64,000 bases of DNA from Burhinus oedicnemus (GCA_008921705.1 VFFE01006564.1:81173-145172), one strand, 5' to 3'. Numbered from the stretch's first letter, positions 49,327 to 62,775 are shown. Translations and numbers: made by a program. The notes: generated by a model not told the origin, from the letters alone.

Positions 49327-49865
49327 GGCAGACCAGCCAGTGTCCTTCACCCCTTCACTACCACTTTCTCCCAAATACAGTCCAATGCCAAGAGATTTCA
49401 ATCTTCATTGCGCTGACATGTCTTGACATGTTGTTTATCAGTCACATGTTCCCATTGTCTTCTCTAGTTTGGGCTCCTTGATCAGCCTCCATTACTGTAA
49501 TGCACTGCAGTCAGGAGTCCCTATAAAACTTGACATAGAGGATATATTTCACTAATGTGTAGTATTTCCTACCCCTGATAACAGCAAAGAAAAAAAAAAG
49601 AGTAGGCTTTTTGCATACTTTTTCTAATGAAATGCATCTTCTTTTCCAAGTGAAATTGTTGGACAGGCATACAATTAAAGGGATACTAAGTAAGTGTGCT
49701 TATATATTCAAGTGTACTTATCTCAAACTTAAATTCTAATTAATAATTAGTATCTATGTGTGTGCATACTGAAGGAGTGGGAATGCTGGCTGAATAACCT
49801 ACACACCCATCTCCCCCCTCCTCTCTCCAACTTATTTTTGCTGCTGAAATCACCAGATCAATTTC
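49327..49865. other. unique AT-rich sequence
   Basis: Nothing was recognised. Confidence 0.5.
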
Positions 49866-49917
49866 CATCTGCTGTAAACTGGCATAGCTTAGTGGAAATC
49901 AATGGACCTACAGCAGT
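49866..49917. repeat. relic of ancient palindromic amniote repeat
   Basis: Perfect 8-bp arms CTGCTGTA (49869-49876) and TACAGCAG (49909-49916) enclose AAACTGGCATAGCTTAGTGG-like sequence. This recalls the amniote palindrome around CTGGTGTAGCTCCATTGACT. It lies inside a 109-codon open frame, which is therefore discounted as a gene. Confidence 0.4.
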
Positions 49918-50224
49918 TCCCGTTACCCGAGAGCTTTTACGCATACAAGCTTTGATTAAACCACTGGTCTACGAAAAGTCCAGTCCTGAGAACATCTACT
50001 CCCATCTTTGCTCTTATCTTATTAACATCTCTGCTTTAATCTTTAGGTATGTAAATCTGTGTAGAATAAACTCTATTCAAGTGAATTGAATCAGCATCAG
50101 ATCAAACGGGTCTCCCCCATGTTAATAATTCCTTAAGGGACAAAAAACATGAAAGATTTTGCCTCCAGATTTTGCATTTTGGTTCTTGCCTTGACCTTCA
50201 GAGAAAGAAATATATCCAAGGGAA

Positions 50225-50276
50225 TGTGTGGGTGTGGGTGTGGGTGTGTATATACATGTATGTATATCTATATATC
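50225..50276. repeat. microsatellite, (GTGTGG)n then (TA)-rich
   Basis: About four GTGTGG-type units are followed by alternating purine-pyrimidine TATATACATGTATGTATATC. Both halves are prone to length change. Confidence 0.85.
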
Positions 50277-50580
50277 AAGAGTATTTCTCTTTACTATAAC
50301 AACCTGTTTAACTTTTGAATGACACTGAACCTCACCTTTTAGGTTTTAAAGCAATCTCTATGTACCAGAAATCAGGATGATAATGTATTTGAGAATATAT
50401 CTAAGGTGACTTAGATGGTCCTACATGTATATTCTCTGGGGTGTTGTGCATTCCTCTGTAGCAATGGGTGCTCCAGAGGACAGACAACTGGACTACCAGC
50501 CAGAGACAGACTCCAAGCTGCTAATCTGGCACGTATGTGCAGAGATGGGCCTCCAAATGCCTCTGTCTGAATTCACAGTT

Positions 50581-50619
50581 ACTTGTGATCACACTGTCCC
50601 ACTTGTGATCACACATCCC
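50581..50619. repeat. 20-bp imperfect tandem duplication at a CR1 edge
   Basis: ACTTGTGATCACACTGTCCC is followed by ACTTGTGATCACACATCCC. The pair sits immediately before the recognisable CR1 sequence. Confidence 0.75.
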
Positions 50620-51068
50620 ACAGAGATGATCAAAGGACTGGAGTACCTGTCATATGCTGCAGGAGAGGCTGAGAGAGCTGAGACTGTTCAGCCTGGAGAA
50701 GGAAAGGCTCAGGGGGACCTTACCAATGTGTATAAGTAACTGATGGGGGAGGGTATAATGAAGACAGAGTAAGACTCTTCTCAGTGGTACCCAGTGACAG
50801 GACAAGAGGCAATTGGCACAAACTGAACCACAAGAAATTCCACCTAAACATAAGAAAAGCTTTTTTTTTTTTTTTTAATGTGAAGGTGGTTGAACACTGG
50901 AACATGTTTCCCAGAGATGTTTTGGATTCTCCATTCTTGGACATATTCAAAACACGACTGGACACAGTCCTTTGCAACTGGCTCTAGGAGACCCTACTTG
51001 GAGCACGGGGTTGGACTAGACAATTGCCAGAGCTGTCTTCCAAACTCAATATTTCTGTGATTCTGTAC
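50620..51068 (+). mobile_element. CR1 LINE 3' end with internal poly-T expansion
   Basis: It runs from AGAGATGATCAAAGGACTGG through GAGCTGAGACTGTTCAGCC, CAGTGACAGGACAAGAGGC and CACTGGAACATGTTTCCCAG to GGGGTTGGACTAGACAATTG, CCAAACTCAATATTTCTGTG and ATTCTGTAC. A run of about 17 T (50861-50877) interrupts the IRKAFF region and shifts the frame. It is 5'-truncated. Confidence 0.9.
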
Positions 51069-53050
51069 TACTGCTCAGCAAAAAATAACAACTTTCAATA
51101 TCTGGCCCAACACAAATGAAAACAGCACTATTCCTCATCCCTGGCTTTCCTGAGAACTACACTTGCTTGTTGTTAAAAGAGTGCAAAGAGAATCGCAAAT
51201 ATCCCTTTCTGTCACTTTGTGAGTCAGTATATTAATTCCCCCTGTATCATAAAACGTCAAGTACAGATGACTGTGTTATTGGAAATGTGAGGATGCAGAA
51301 ACAAGTAAACCATCTTTGTCTTCCCTACATTATATGTTCCTTCCCTGCTTCCTGCCATGCTACTGACCTGCACCATTCCAGAGTAATGATCCCTCTCCAC
51401 TAGCCTGGAGTTTGCCATGACTTGAACCAGCTGCAGGTAATCTAAATCACAGAGCAAATATGTGATTAGGATAGAGCAAGGCCTTGTGCTTGCAGCTGGC
51501 AAAAGCATATTGTGCCTTCTGAGATAGGGTAAGTACCACAGGCTACGGAAATATTCACAGGTAACATCAATTCTAAAACTGGGAACACAAGGGAAGGTGA
51601 TGGGAACAGCAGGGAGGGGAGGCACAAGGAAGGGAGGGCAAGGAACAGGATGCCCTACCCAACTGCTTTTTATACCACACCATTTCTTCACCCTCCTAAG
51701 AGGACAAAACTCTGTTGACTCCATGAGCCACACATCAAAATGTCCATGTGGTGAAGAGCTGTAAGACAAGCACCACGTTCCTTGGAGAACTGTGAAGAAG
51801 GGGAGTGCTGGGAACGGTTTCCAGTCATGTCTCCTCTCCACTAGAAAATGAGGAATGGCACAGCATTCGGTTTTGTTGGCAGCCCTTACTGGCTTGCTCA
51901 TTCTGCCACGGGAGAGAGATACAAATTACACAGCCTTTCTGCCTGCCACGTGATGCAGTCCCATGACAAGAAGCAGGCCCACACTTCTTGCCAGCTCTGT
52001 ATGATTAAAGAGTCAACTAGTTGCATAGCTTTGTGTTAGCAGTTAGGGAAGCCTGCTCACTTAAAACTCATGGTGCTTCTGCTGCATAGGACAGGCTGAA
52101 GTTCAGGAGCCCACATGGACCACAAGAAACTTCTATGTGCCCTAGAGACCAGTGCATCAGGGATTTTCTATACCTCTATGGGCAAGGACTCTGCAGAGTC
52201 AGGTAGTAACGGAGGCAGTAAGCTGTCAGTACCCAAGTTTTCTCAGAGCATTTTGTCACCCTGGTCATATGTGTTGGACAGTGTATTTATAGATGTGGCT
52301 TTTTATGTAGCTATGCATCCTAAAGCCTGGGAAGGCTAAACCAATTACTTGGTAGACTGTAATTTAGTCACATGATCAATCAATTATAGTATCAGGGAAC
52401 ATTTGGTAAATGTACAACATTTATAAGCAGAGAGACATTTACCAAATCCATTTCCTAGCAGACCCATTAAAAACACAAGCATCTTACTGCTTCTACTGAG
52501 CTTTACTTCATGTTACTCAACAGAAATCCTGAAAGAAAGACTAAAGCAAAGAGTAAACCAGTCTTCTATACATCCCATAGAAGCATTACCCTGAAAAAGT
52601 TCAAACAAATAAGAAATAGCAAGATCTTTTCTTATCTCTGTTTCCCTGTCAGTCACAATCTCAGCTTCCACAGAAATGCTATTCACACAGGTTGTAAACA
52701 AAATGAGGCAAAGAGCTTTCCTCCCATTTATCCATAAAACACCTGCCTCACTCCAGATGTTACTGACCAGAATAATCAGAGAGGGCTTTATTTTAAACAC
52801 TAATCACCAAGATTATGAAAAAAAATCCTTGTTTTAACTCATATTTTTAGTGTAGTCACACCCTGCGATCCAGGCCTCCATTTTACTTGGTGCTTCACAC
52901 CAACAGTCCCTGTCTTGAGCGGGTAAAAAGCATGCAAGTTTTATCTGAACTAACCGCAGAACATCACTCAAACAACAGCGTCTACTGCTTTTCCACATGT
53001 CATTGTTAATATAATTCCTGCTCAGTAACATATTAAGAGGTGCTGAACTC
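51069..53050. other. unique sequence containing a 214-codon open frame
   Basis: On the minus strand an ATG at 51901 opens 214 codons to 51257. The peptide is rich in Trp, Cys, His and Pro, without recognisable domains, and I treat it as probable chance. Inside it, minus-strand GGTATAAAAAGCAG (about 51668-51681) resembles a TATA box. Confidence 0.35.
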
Positions 53051-56000
53051 AACAGGAATTTAGGGCACTTGGAAAGATCAGCTCAGAAATGCATGGGTAT
53101 TCACAGACAAATGCCCTCAATTGCTCTCTGCTGCCGTAAGCTGCTTTTGTACTACAATTTCATGGCTGATGCCTGCTCATTCTCTTCACACTGGTAATCT
53201 CATGGCGCCACTGGCTTCCCTGGAACTCAACCCATCTAAACCAGTTGAGCATCTAAGTGGTCCTTAGTCTGCCTCCCTGCTACAGAGACAGTGGCTTCAT
53301 TCCCTCCCTTGGCACCATCCTTGAAAATGAGGAAACACTGGCTCAGCCAATGTCTCATGCTGGCCTCAGTCAATTTTGGCAGTACCCTTCCTGCTAAAGA
53401 AGACTTAGACCATGAGCCAAGTGGCCTAAACTGCCTGTGTTATTCTGTGCAGCAAGGTTTCTGGTTGTTTAAAATGAATTGAGAATCTTCTGTGACCATA
53501 AAATTATCTGGTCAGGTTTTGTGTCTCAAGACAGCTGGCAAAAAGCTCAATCCTCCCCCACCCTGAAACCAATCAAAACATCCCATGAGATGTATCTAGT
53601 AACTTGCTGTGCAATCTAGAGGAGTCAGTCACATCCTCCCAGCCATGAGACTCTGAAAAGATCCAGCTGTTTTAATTGCTTTATCGCCATCACAGCTCAT
53701 CAGTGTTTTCACCATGTACTGTATGAAGTCTTGAAGCTGGGTGTAAGTTTCAGTACAGTTTACACTGCATTAGAGAAGATTCAGTGGTATTACACTAACA
53801 AAACCTCCAAAGTGCAAGTAGGTTGCGTTTGTTGAAAATACTGGTACGGAGTTTTAGCAATGTTCTCCACAAAGTAAGAAACACAAGCAGATTTAAAGTA
53901 TCATAGCAGAGATTTACTGTGAGAGAAATAGTTACTTTCTTCCACTACACTTCTAGATAATATTTATCTGCAGGAGGTTTTAGGCTTTCTTGTAAAAGCA
54001 AATAAATCCTGGAGCATATTAACTTCCACTACAGTAAATCACATCTTTTGATACTGCTACACTAGCTTTATCAGAGGAGTGTTAAAAAAACTCTGGAGAA
54101 GAGTAGGAATTAACAAGTTATCTTGCTCTGTAAATGTCTCCATGAAAGCTGCCATTTCTCCTTTATCTTAGATAATATCAAATTAATTCTCCAGCAATCA
54201 CTTATGTTTTTCATAAACTGTTCCAAATTAAGTTCAAATCTATGCACAGTGAAAGAGAAGAATTTAAGTCTTCACTAAAACACCATCATGGTTATGAGGC
54301 CTATGGGCAAAATAAAGCATGTCCATGTATATATTTCATTGCCTCCAACTTTTAATTTTATTATCTTAAAGCATACATTGTGTGTGAGCACAGAATACTG
54401 TCCAGAGTCACAAAACACCAGTAGATGAAAATGTATCTGATGTCACTTTAACACGTATGTCCTTTAAAAGAGGGGATTTTTTTCTATTTATTGTACTACA
54501 GTGGAACCTGATGGGCAAGATTCTTCCCTGTTGGCCATAAAAAAGCTCTTATTTATGTAAAATCAGAAAAACATTATCAGATATGAATAGGAAATAAAGA
54601 CTCTCAGCTTTTTAGTTCAGAAGAAACAAGTTATGTTGATTTGCGCCAGGGCTTTTTTCATTTTACATAGAAGCAAACAGATGCAGACAGTGAAATCTGT
54701 TCCCATGTTCTTCACGTTCATTTTTGGTATCCAAGTCATAGGAGTAAGAACTTAATGCATATTACCAAAAAGAGACACAGAAATCAAAAGACCAACACCC
54801 CTCCGCTCTGCTGCCTGTCTCCCAATCGCAGATATTCCAACCTGAGATGTGGGGTTGCGTGGACATACCGATCTGTTCTGACGCAGGACTGAGTTGCTCT
54901 TTATGTTGGTGGATTTCAGCAGCCTTTTTAAAGTGTCATAAATGGATGAGATCACAGACATTTGAAAACCAGGAAAAATACATCACAGCCCTGTCAGAAT
55001 GCATGCTTTGAATATGCATTAGCAATAGGGGCTGTGTACTATGCGGTGATAGCCAGCTTCCATTTACTACCTTTAATTAATAATTGAAGATATTGACTAC
55101 CATAGTTTCAGCTTGCTATTTAGTATCCGCCAATATATAGATTGATACCCTGTATTAACATAGCACGTGTCATCCTGAACAGTCCCCAAACCCTTTGCCA
55201 ATTTAATAAACTAACACACAAGCTCCCTTCCCAGTTTTGAAACACAGATACTTCTGAGACAAAACACGGCCACTCTTCAACAGCACACTGGAATGCTACC
55301 AAATGACAAGAACAGCACATGAAATATTTAGAGGGCAAACAGACACAAAGCCAAAGAAGACCACAGCAGAACTGCAGTTCTGCCTAGACACCAGGAAGGC
55401 ACCACAGTCTTTAATGACACCAGGATCTTACTGCATTTTTCATCCCAAGTGCCAACAGGATACCCCTTACTGCCGTGTTCGAGATCAATTCAACATTACC
55501 CCAGAAGGATGGTATCAGTGGCTTCAAAGTCTCCACACGAAACATACAGAGTTGCTGGAGCATTCAGCAAAACAAATTTCACCTAAGTTAGGGCATTCAA
55601 CAGTGTCTCTGACAGACTAGCCACCGCTCACAAAACATGGCAGTCTTCTGGTTCATGCCAGTTTTATGTCTCAAACTCAGGAGGATAAAGGTGCAAAATG
55701 TTAGAGCAAAAAGGACTGAAGCCAATGTGGCATGAAGTCCACTGGATGAGCTGATATTAGTCCATTTATTTAACAAATATTTATTGAACAAGCAAGTTTA
55801 TATGAGATCAGTGTTTTTCTCATAGGCAAAAATATTTCTCATTTGGTATTTGCAGCCTTAAAGTTAATTAATTCTTTTGTTGAACTATTGCCTGACTGAA
55901 GCAATGACTTTGGGGTCTTAACCAGGCACTCAGCTCAGTGGCCAGCTCTCAGTTCCAGTTGCATCACTACACTCCAATGACCAGTTGTGGCTGTTACTCC

Positions 56001-57575
56001 AGAACTGCATAGCCACCATGCTGCAGAGATACTACCCTCTGAACACCACGCTGTTACTGTACATACCCAGCAGCTGTTCCTGCAATATTCATATCTTACC
56101 CTCTTCAGGATTTAAATATTAAGTATCACAGGAGTTTACATTAAAGCCCCATTAGCAGTAAATGCTCTTCTCTTGGAACGCCAGCCATTTTTATCATCTA
56201 AATAATCATAACAAAGGCATGTACCCCAAGTAACAGAGATCCTTTTTTATTTTTTTATTCTTTCCTAAATAAGTAATGTCAAGATAACTCAATTCAAGAA
56301 GAAAAAAAAAAAAGACAAAAAATTCTCCGTCTTTGGGAGGAAGCCATTCAAGTACATTTTGGGAAACATTCATTTCCCTGTTTATCTTTTCAAATTCCCG
56401 AAAAAACCCAGTTTGCAACAGAAACAACCAAACTTAATGACACTAATTGAAGCTGCAGATATCAGGGTAGTGGGAAATAAACATATCTCTGAGTATTTCA
56501 GGAACATTTGCAAGTGATTTATTTGCATCAAAAGCCACGGCAACAGTCAAAGGTCAGCAAACCAGGTTCATAACAACATTTGGCCAATGAGAAAAGGAAC
56601 CACAAGAGAGCTACCTCCCTTGTAAGCCAGAATTGGCTTTTTTGGGCTGAAGATGAACATTGCACGCTGAAAACAGAAGGGAAGGGACAAAGTCACCAGA
56701 AGAAGGCAAAGATACAGCTAAACACCTACCATTGCCCGAGTGATTCCAGTTGGAGGCAGGACCCTCTTGGCAGTCTCAGCTCCCACCATCAATCCAGAAT
56801 GTGTAGGGAACCAAATGCCGTAACAGTCTAGAAGATCCTTCATTCAGAATTTAGTGCAGAGTTTTACATGCAGATTTGTGTTCAGAATGGCCAAGGAGCA
56901 AAATATTCAATAAATTAAAAACTTATTTTTTTCCAACCTGACAAAATAGTTCAAGTCTATATCACATTCTCAGTATTCATGGAAAAAGAGCTGCAGAATC
57001 CTTCCATGGCTTGTCTGAAGAGCTAGGTTTTTGGATGGCTGATTTTTCTGTCTTGCTCACCACTGAATTATTCTTAATAAAGTTTAACTTATACTGAGCT
57101 ATGGGCCTGATTCAGGCCCTATGTATTCCTTGTCAAACAGAAACAACTTTACCAAAAGTAAGTGAGCTACAGTAAAAGTAGAACGTGACTCCATGAACGT
57201 GGATGTGTGCACCATCAGAGCATGTCACTGTGGGCTTAGCCACTTCTTTCTCTGGTGAACCTGTCTGTATGTATCAAGATCCAAAATTTGAGATATTTCT
57301 TAGAGAGACTGAAATGACAAAGGAAACCCCCCCACTTACGCCCACTATAGCAGGTACATTTGGATTGTCAAGCCCTTGGGAATTCACTCTCTTATTACTT
57401 GTACAACTCAAAGATGCTTAACTAAATCTTCTGAAGTGACTGTAGACTATATCAATCTCATCAGCCTAGGTAACTGGGGGACACTAAACCCCACTTCACA
57501 TTGCACCTGGGTGTCACGTAGCAGGCTTCTTATGTGAACTGAATATAGGTCAACCTCCCATTCCTCACACTCTGT
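53051..57575. other. unique AT-rich sequence
   Basis: No gene or mobile element was recognised. On the minus strand at 54752-54961 a 69-codon frame is followed internally by a donor-like CG|GTATGT (about 54869-54861), considered under findings. Around 53745-53800 TGGGTGTAAGTTTCAGTACA and TTTACACTGC may be another palindromic-repeat scrap. Confidence 0.4.
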
Positions 57576-57633
57576 TGTTAACCAGGTAGGACGGAAATAG
57601 TGACTGTTAACCAGGTAGGATGAAAATGGTGAC
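57576..57633. repeat. 29-bp tandem duplication
   Basis: TGTTAACCAGGTAGGACGGA plus AATAGTGAC is repeated at 57605-57633 with three substitutions. Confidence 0.85.
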
Positions 57634-60600
57634 CCATGAAACACATTTGTCCTCTACCTGTCCTCCTTTTAAGGATCATCCAGCCTTTTTTATGCAGCTT
57701 TCTCTATCACACTCAGTGACAACTGCAGGCTCCCCTATTCAAAAGCCAAATGTGCTAGTGTTCCTACCTAGTGAGAGGAGGTCACCAAATATACCACCTA
57801 CAATTACATTTTCATCTTTTAGCTGTAAAAGCTTTCTATTCAAGAGTCATAATTGTCTTCTCGTTGGAATAAAATGCGAGGTATTTTAGGAAGCTGTTAG
57901 AGAAGCTGAGTGGATTGAAGTATTGTTGCGCTAATTAAAGCTTCTTTGATTTTCGAACGCTTAATCTCAACACTCTATAAAGTGAGCATTTTTATAGAAA
58001 GACCAGCCATGGGATATAATGCAACTCTAAAAGTACCTGTTAGAAGCCTTGAGTACAGAATGTTTCTCATCTTCTTTTCTTAGCAGACTGAAAGGGAGCA
58101 TGAAATCATGGTCTTTCTACAGTCTTCTGAAGTGAAAAGATACAATCCTATTTACTTCTGTGAGCTCTGGTTTACTTCAAGAACACAACAGTTCCCTACA
58201 CATATTTGCAGAGCTTGGCTGCAGCAGCACATAGCAGCTGCTCTTGGGGACAGCACTGAATCAGACAGTCCGATTTTCTTTGGCAGTCAGGCCATCTGAC
58301 TTACACTGCTAGCCCTGAAGGCAGCTGCTCCAGATGCTTTAAAGGAAGGACAAAATTTTAACAGTGGGTAACAGCACACCTGTGAGAAAAGTTTCTTTTT
58401 GCTTTCAGAGGTAAGAGTCATTTTATGCTGTGAAGTATTAGGATTTTTATTCATTGACGTATAAATATCTAGTTTCCGCATGGCAAGGGAGTACATATTC
58501 ACACCTGAGATTCATACATTTCCATAAAGCAATTATTTCGTATCCATTAATCAAACAGCACATGTAAGCTGAGTACCTTCCAAGACTAACTGCTAGGTAA
58601 ATCAAATCCATGTTGAAATCATCAATATTATATAAAGAAGGTAACATATAAAAAGAGCACCTGATTACTGAATGGTTTCTCTCCCTCTCTGTGTTGAAAG
58701 TCTGCTGAATCAGTCTTTGCTCCCTTTATAACCTGAGCATGTGAGGAAGAAAGAGGAGCCTATTCCATGGATCACCAACATGTCTGTTACCTAAGTTACA
58801 TCTGCAGAGCCACAATTTTTTCCTCAGTGTGGGTCGCTTCAGAGAAAACGTACAAGATAAGGAGGCGGCTTGGCGTAACCAAAGGAAGGACTTGATACAC
58901 AAAATTTTTGTAATTGATGAAGCATAAAAGATAAGATAGGACGACTTGCATTTTGGGGGGAAAAAACCACACATCTATTTACATTTGAGATTAAGTAAGA
59001 AATTAACTCAGAGACTCAACTAACCCAGTACAAAATGTTGATTTTTTTTTTAATGGAGTCATTTTAGAGGGCAAAAAACACGTCCTAGGACCTGGTCCTG
59101 AATGTGCATAGTTTGACTTGAAAACCTCCACTTAGCAAAAATGACCACATCACAGTATCTCAGTACAAGATACACCAAGGGGTACAGTGATTGCACAGGC
59201 TGTGGGAAAGACAAGGAATCATGAAGTATGAGATGTTATTTTGTTAGCAGCATGGCCAAAGGAATCTACCAGGACCATTTTCCACACAGAGGAGGCAACA
59301 CCAATGGAAAAAGCAAGGTCTTTCTTCAAAATAATTGTTTGTGATACATGAATTGACATTCCCAGTCCTAAGAGAAAGGAGCTTTTTGAGGTAGATCCAT
59401 GACAGGTATGATGAGACAGACCATGAAGGACCTCAGCAGTGAAAGCTCTGGGGGTATTATTTCACAGGGTGAAGTGTGGCCAAAAAGGGAGGAAAATAGT
59501 AGAGGGATACAGAAACAGGTTATACAGCGAGTGAATTGTAGATTCAGGAAAACAGGTTACGCAGCAACATTAGAATTTGATCCAAACAATGCAACGCAAG
59601 CTTTGCTAAAGACAAAAGGGAGAATATTGATACTGTAGAGGTGATAAACAAGCATTTCATTTTTTTTACACAGAAAAGAAAAAAGGAAGATGCAATGAGA
59701 CTTTAGACACACCTAGAGCCAACAAAACTCAAGGACAGTGACCACACTCTTGAAGTGAGGCATGGACACGAGTACTTCATTGAATTAAGAACACCACCAC
59801 AGAGCACCTAACAGACAAATGACTTAGACTAGACCCATTTAAGACTGATAACTGCAAATCCTCACTGTCAGCTCAACAAACCAATTTTTGTCAATTTATA
59901 AGTGAGATTCAATTAGACTGACTAAATATAGTTGAAGCTATTGATGAATGAGGATTTCATTGACAAAAGCTTTTCTTGACCAAGAAAGAAAAACAAATAA
60001 GTAAATAAAATCAAATGACAGGCCACACAAAATGTTCTGCCTCATGTAAGATTAGGGTATATAGCCTTCTAATACACAATAGCTTTGGTGTAAAATAATT
60101 AGCATTTATGTCTTTGCCTTCTTTATATGTCATAAAATATTGAGACATGGCAGGCATGACTGTGTCGGACTCATTTGCATGAAACACAGTTTGAAAAAAA
60201 ACCCACAATTTTCAAAAGAAAAGACCAAGTCAGTTTCACTTGCTTACATTCAACCCAAACCAAAAACCATGATCAGTCACACAGTGTCTGAAACCTGAAT
60301 CCAAGTCAGCACTTACATGATAATGCTACAGGCAGGGGTTCAGATTCAGCTATATAGCTAATTCATACCCACAAGCCTTTGGAGAACACAACCAGTAGGC
60401 TTAATCTTAGTTCCACTGTTTTTGGTGGACCTGAGTGCTGTCTCAGCAGTGAAGGCAACAGAGTTTGGCCGCAGAACATGACTCACTCAAGGCTAGATCT
60501 AAAGCCTATGGAAGCCAAACCCTTGGATTAATCGTACTGTAAAGCTTGAGTTGACATTTATAAGCCTCTCAAAGCCCACAGCCACATGTCCCACTCACTA

Positions 60601-61246
60601 CACTGCCATTTCTTATACCATTCAATAAAAAACCATCAATGAACCAACCATTCATTTCAGATAGGACTGGCCAGTATTGACAGCAGAGAAACCAGACTCC
60701 AGAAAATAACCAGACAGAATAATCCTGGGTAAGATCCTTAAAAATTATCTTTAATTGATGCCAAGTATGAACAGATGAAAAAGTACAGAAGCAGGTAAAA
60801 TTGCATAGATGAAAACTATGCATTTCAAATAGTTCAAGAACTCGTAACATTAGATGTTCTAAAAATGATAAGTCAAACAATTTCACTACTGGAAGTAAAA
60901 TGAGCTGTAATGTGACAATGAAGTACATACTTGACCCAAAGTGTAAGCGATTTTTAAATGGTAAAAATAAGTACAGCTGTGTCAGCTTAAATGGTTTGTT
61001 GCCCTGATGGTGCACTTTCATATGGAGACTATTCAGTTTATATATTTCACATTGGTAGTATTTGATCTTTAAAATCAGAGGTATGTCTGAGAGGCCATAT
61101 ATAGTTCTATTGACAGCTGTTATTTATTCATTTCAAACCGACATACTGCAAAAACAATGGTTTACATGGAAAGGAAAGGAAAAAGAAGATTCAATCTTAG
61201 CAGGCTATAGGTAAGGGTTTGCTGAATTTAGTCATAAAAATATCAT
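57634..61246. other. unique AT-rich sequence
   Basis: No gene was recognised. A 150-codon minus-strand frame (60569-61021) is Leu/Phe-rich and featureless. Positions 57930-57975 hold GCGCTAATTAAAGCTTC and TTTGATTTTCGAACGC, a CpG-retaining homeodomain-motif patch. Confidence 0.45.
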
Positions 61247-61270
61247 TTTTACTTTTGTACAAAAGTAAAA
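61247..61270. repeat. 24-bp perfect palindrome
   Basis: Two 12-bp arms meet without a spacer at 61258/61259: TTTTACTTTTGT and its reverse complement ACAAAAGTAAAA. It could extrude as a small cruciform. No associated element was identified. Confidence 0.9.
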
Positions 61271-62727
61271 TATACATTTGATCCCAATTACATTATAGAA
61301 ATGTCACTGAAACAATAACATGGATCAACGACTGATGCACCTAAAGGAACTGAATGCAACATCTTCGTTTTATTATAGAAACTAGAAATGGAAGATGATT
61401 TTTTTCTTTTTATAACTTGTAGTGACATTTGCTAGAGCCTGTGAACAGGTGAAATATACAGAATTACATATTAACAGATACTTTGAGACAAATTTCAGTT
61501 AAGACCTCAGTTTCATTTTATTTCCTTTGAAAATATCAAAGCATGCTATGCCTTGACAGCATAAATTGTTGACCTCACCAGTGGCAAGTTCACCTGTACT
61601 GAGTGAAACAGTAGAACACCCTGTAGTTTCATTTTTGCAGATACGAATACTGACACCTTTAAGAATACTTGATAAGCATTTCAGGAAAAATAAATTCTCT
61701 ACACCTGATTAAGTAAAGCCAGAACAACAGAAAACAGAAAAAGAAACTCAGCCTGAAATAAGTCCAAACAAAATTGAAATGTAGGTCCCTGGTTAAAGCA
61801 TCTCAGAAAAGGAGCCTGTTCCAGACTTGCAATAGCCAGGTCTGGAACAAACTTGCCATGGTGTGCAATTGCAAGGACAGCTTTCCAATTCCATCCAGCT
61901 CTGTGGCTATGGAGGGTAAATCACACTTTGGAGCTGGTTCTGCATTCCTGCGAGTCTGAAATTACTGTGATGACCAGTGGCATCAGGCTGCTGGAAGCCT
62001 ACAGGATCAGACCATTCCTGGAAAAGCTGCAGTACTTCCCTCTTCTTCATATTAGAGGAAATTAATTAATCCAGAATGGCACCCCTCTAAAAACAGTTAT
62101 CAAGCTAATATTTGGAAAGGAATATATTCTTTCCATATATTACATATGTATGCAGAAGATCTTATTCTAAAATACAACTTTCCACCTTCTTCTAATACAT
62201 TTCAGATGTTCCTGTCCTAATGTTTGTTTTATTTCGGTTAATGCCTGTGCCTGTAAGAAACTGCACTGTCCAAATGTGAACTATGGAAAAGTAAAACTTG
62301 CCCTCAGTTCTTTAAACTTAAAAACAAGCAGGTTCTTATGTTACACTTGGGCTTCAGCTCTCTCATAAAAGAAACAAACTTTCTGTACTTCTGTCTAATA
62401 AAAACAATTGTCCCTTAGTAAAACATTTGTCAATAAAAGTTGCCACTGCTACAAGTTGATTTGCGCTAATGCCGCCTCCAATGAATGACACACAGCTGAT
62501 TTGCTAAGAAGGGTCTGATTCCCGAAATGTCTACTTGGGCAAAATCACTGCTGAAAACAAGAGGGCTTTTGCTGAACCTTGTCCTGTCTCTAGTGCTTTG
62601 TACTGTCTTTCAGGCGCTTGTCCACGTGATCAACAGTACATCAGGTTAAGCACGGGCACAGGTAGAGACTTTGTAAGTGGAAATTAATTTCCTTGGGCCA
62701 TAATCATTGTCAACTTCCCAGAAGGCA
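61271..62727. other. unique AT-rich sequence
   Basis: Nothing was recognised. Confidence 0.5.
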
Positions 62728-62775
62728 GCGGGACTGATTCTTCTCACATCTACCAATGTGTGAACCAGGAACAAG
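62728..62775 (+). repeat. relic of ancient amniote repeat
   Basis: GGGACTGATTCTTCTCACAT then CTACCAATGTGTGAACCAGG follows the pattern GGCCTGATTCTCCTCTCAC-TTACACCAGTGTAAATCAGG that I recall from old amniote repeats. Confidence 0.4.

Noticed and set aside
60569..61021. 150-codon minus-strand frame
   Set aside because: Leu/Phe-rich low-information translation of AT-rich DNA, with no ordered domains or splice sites.
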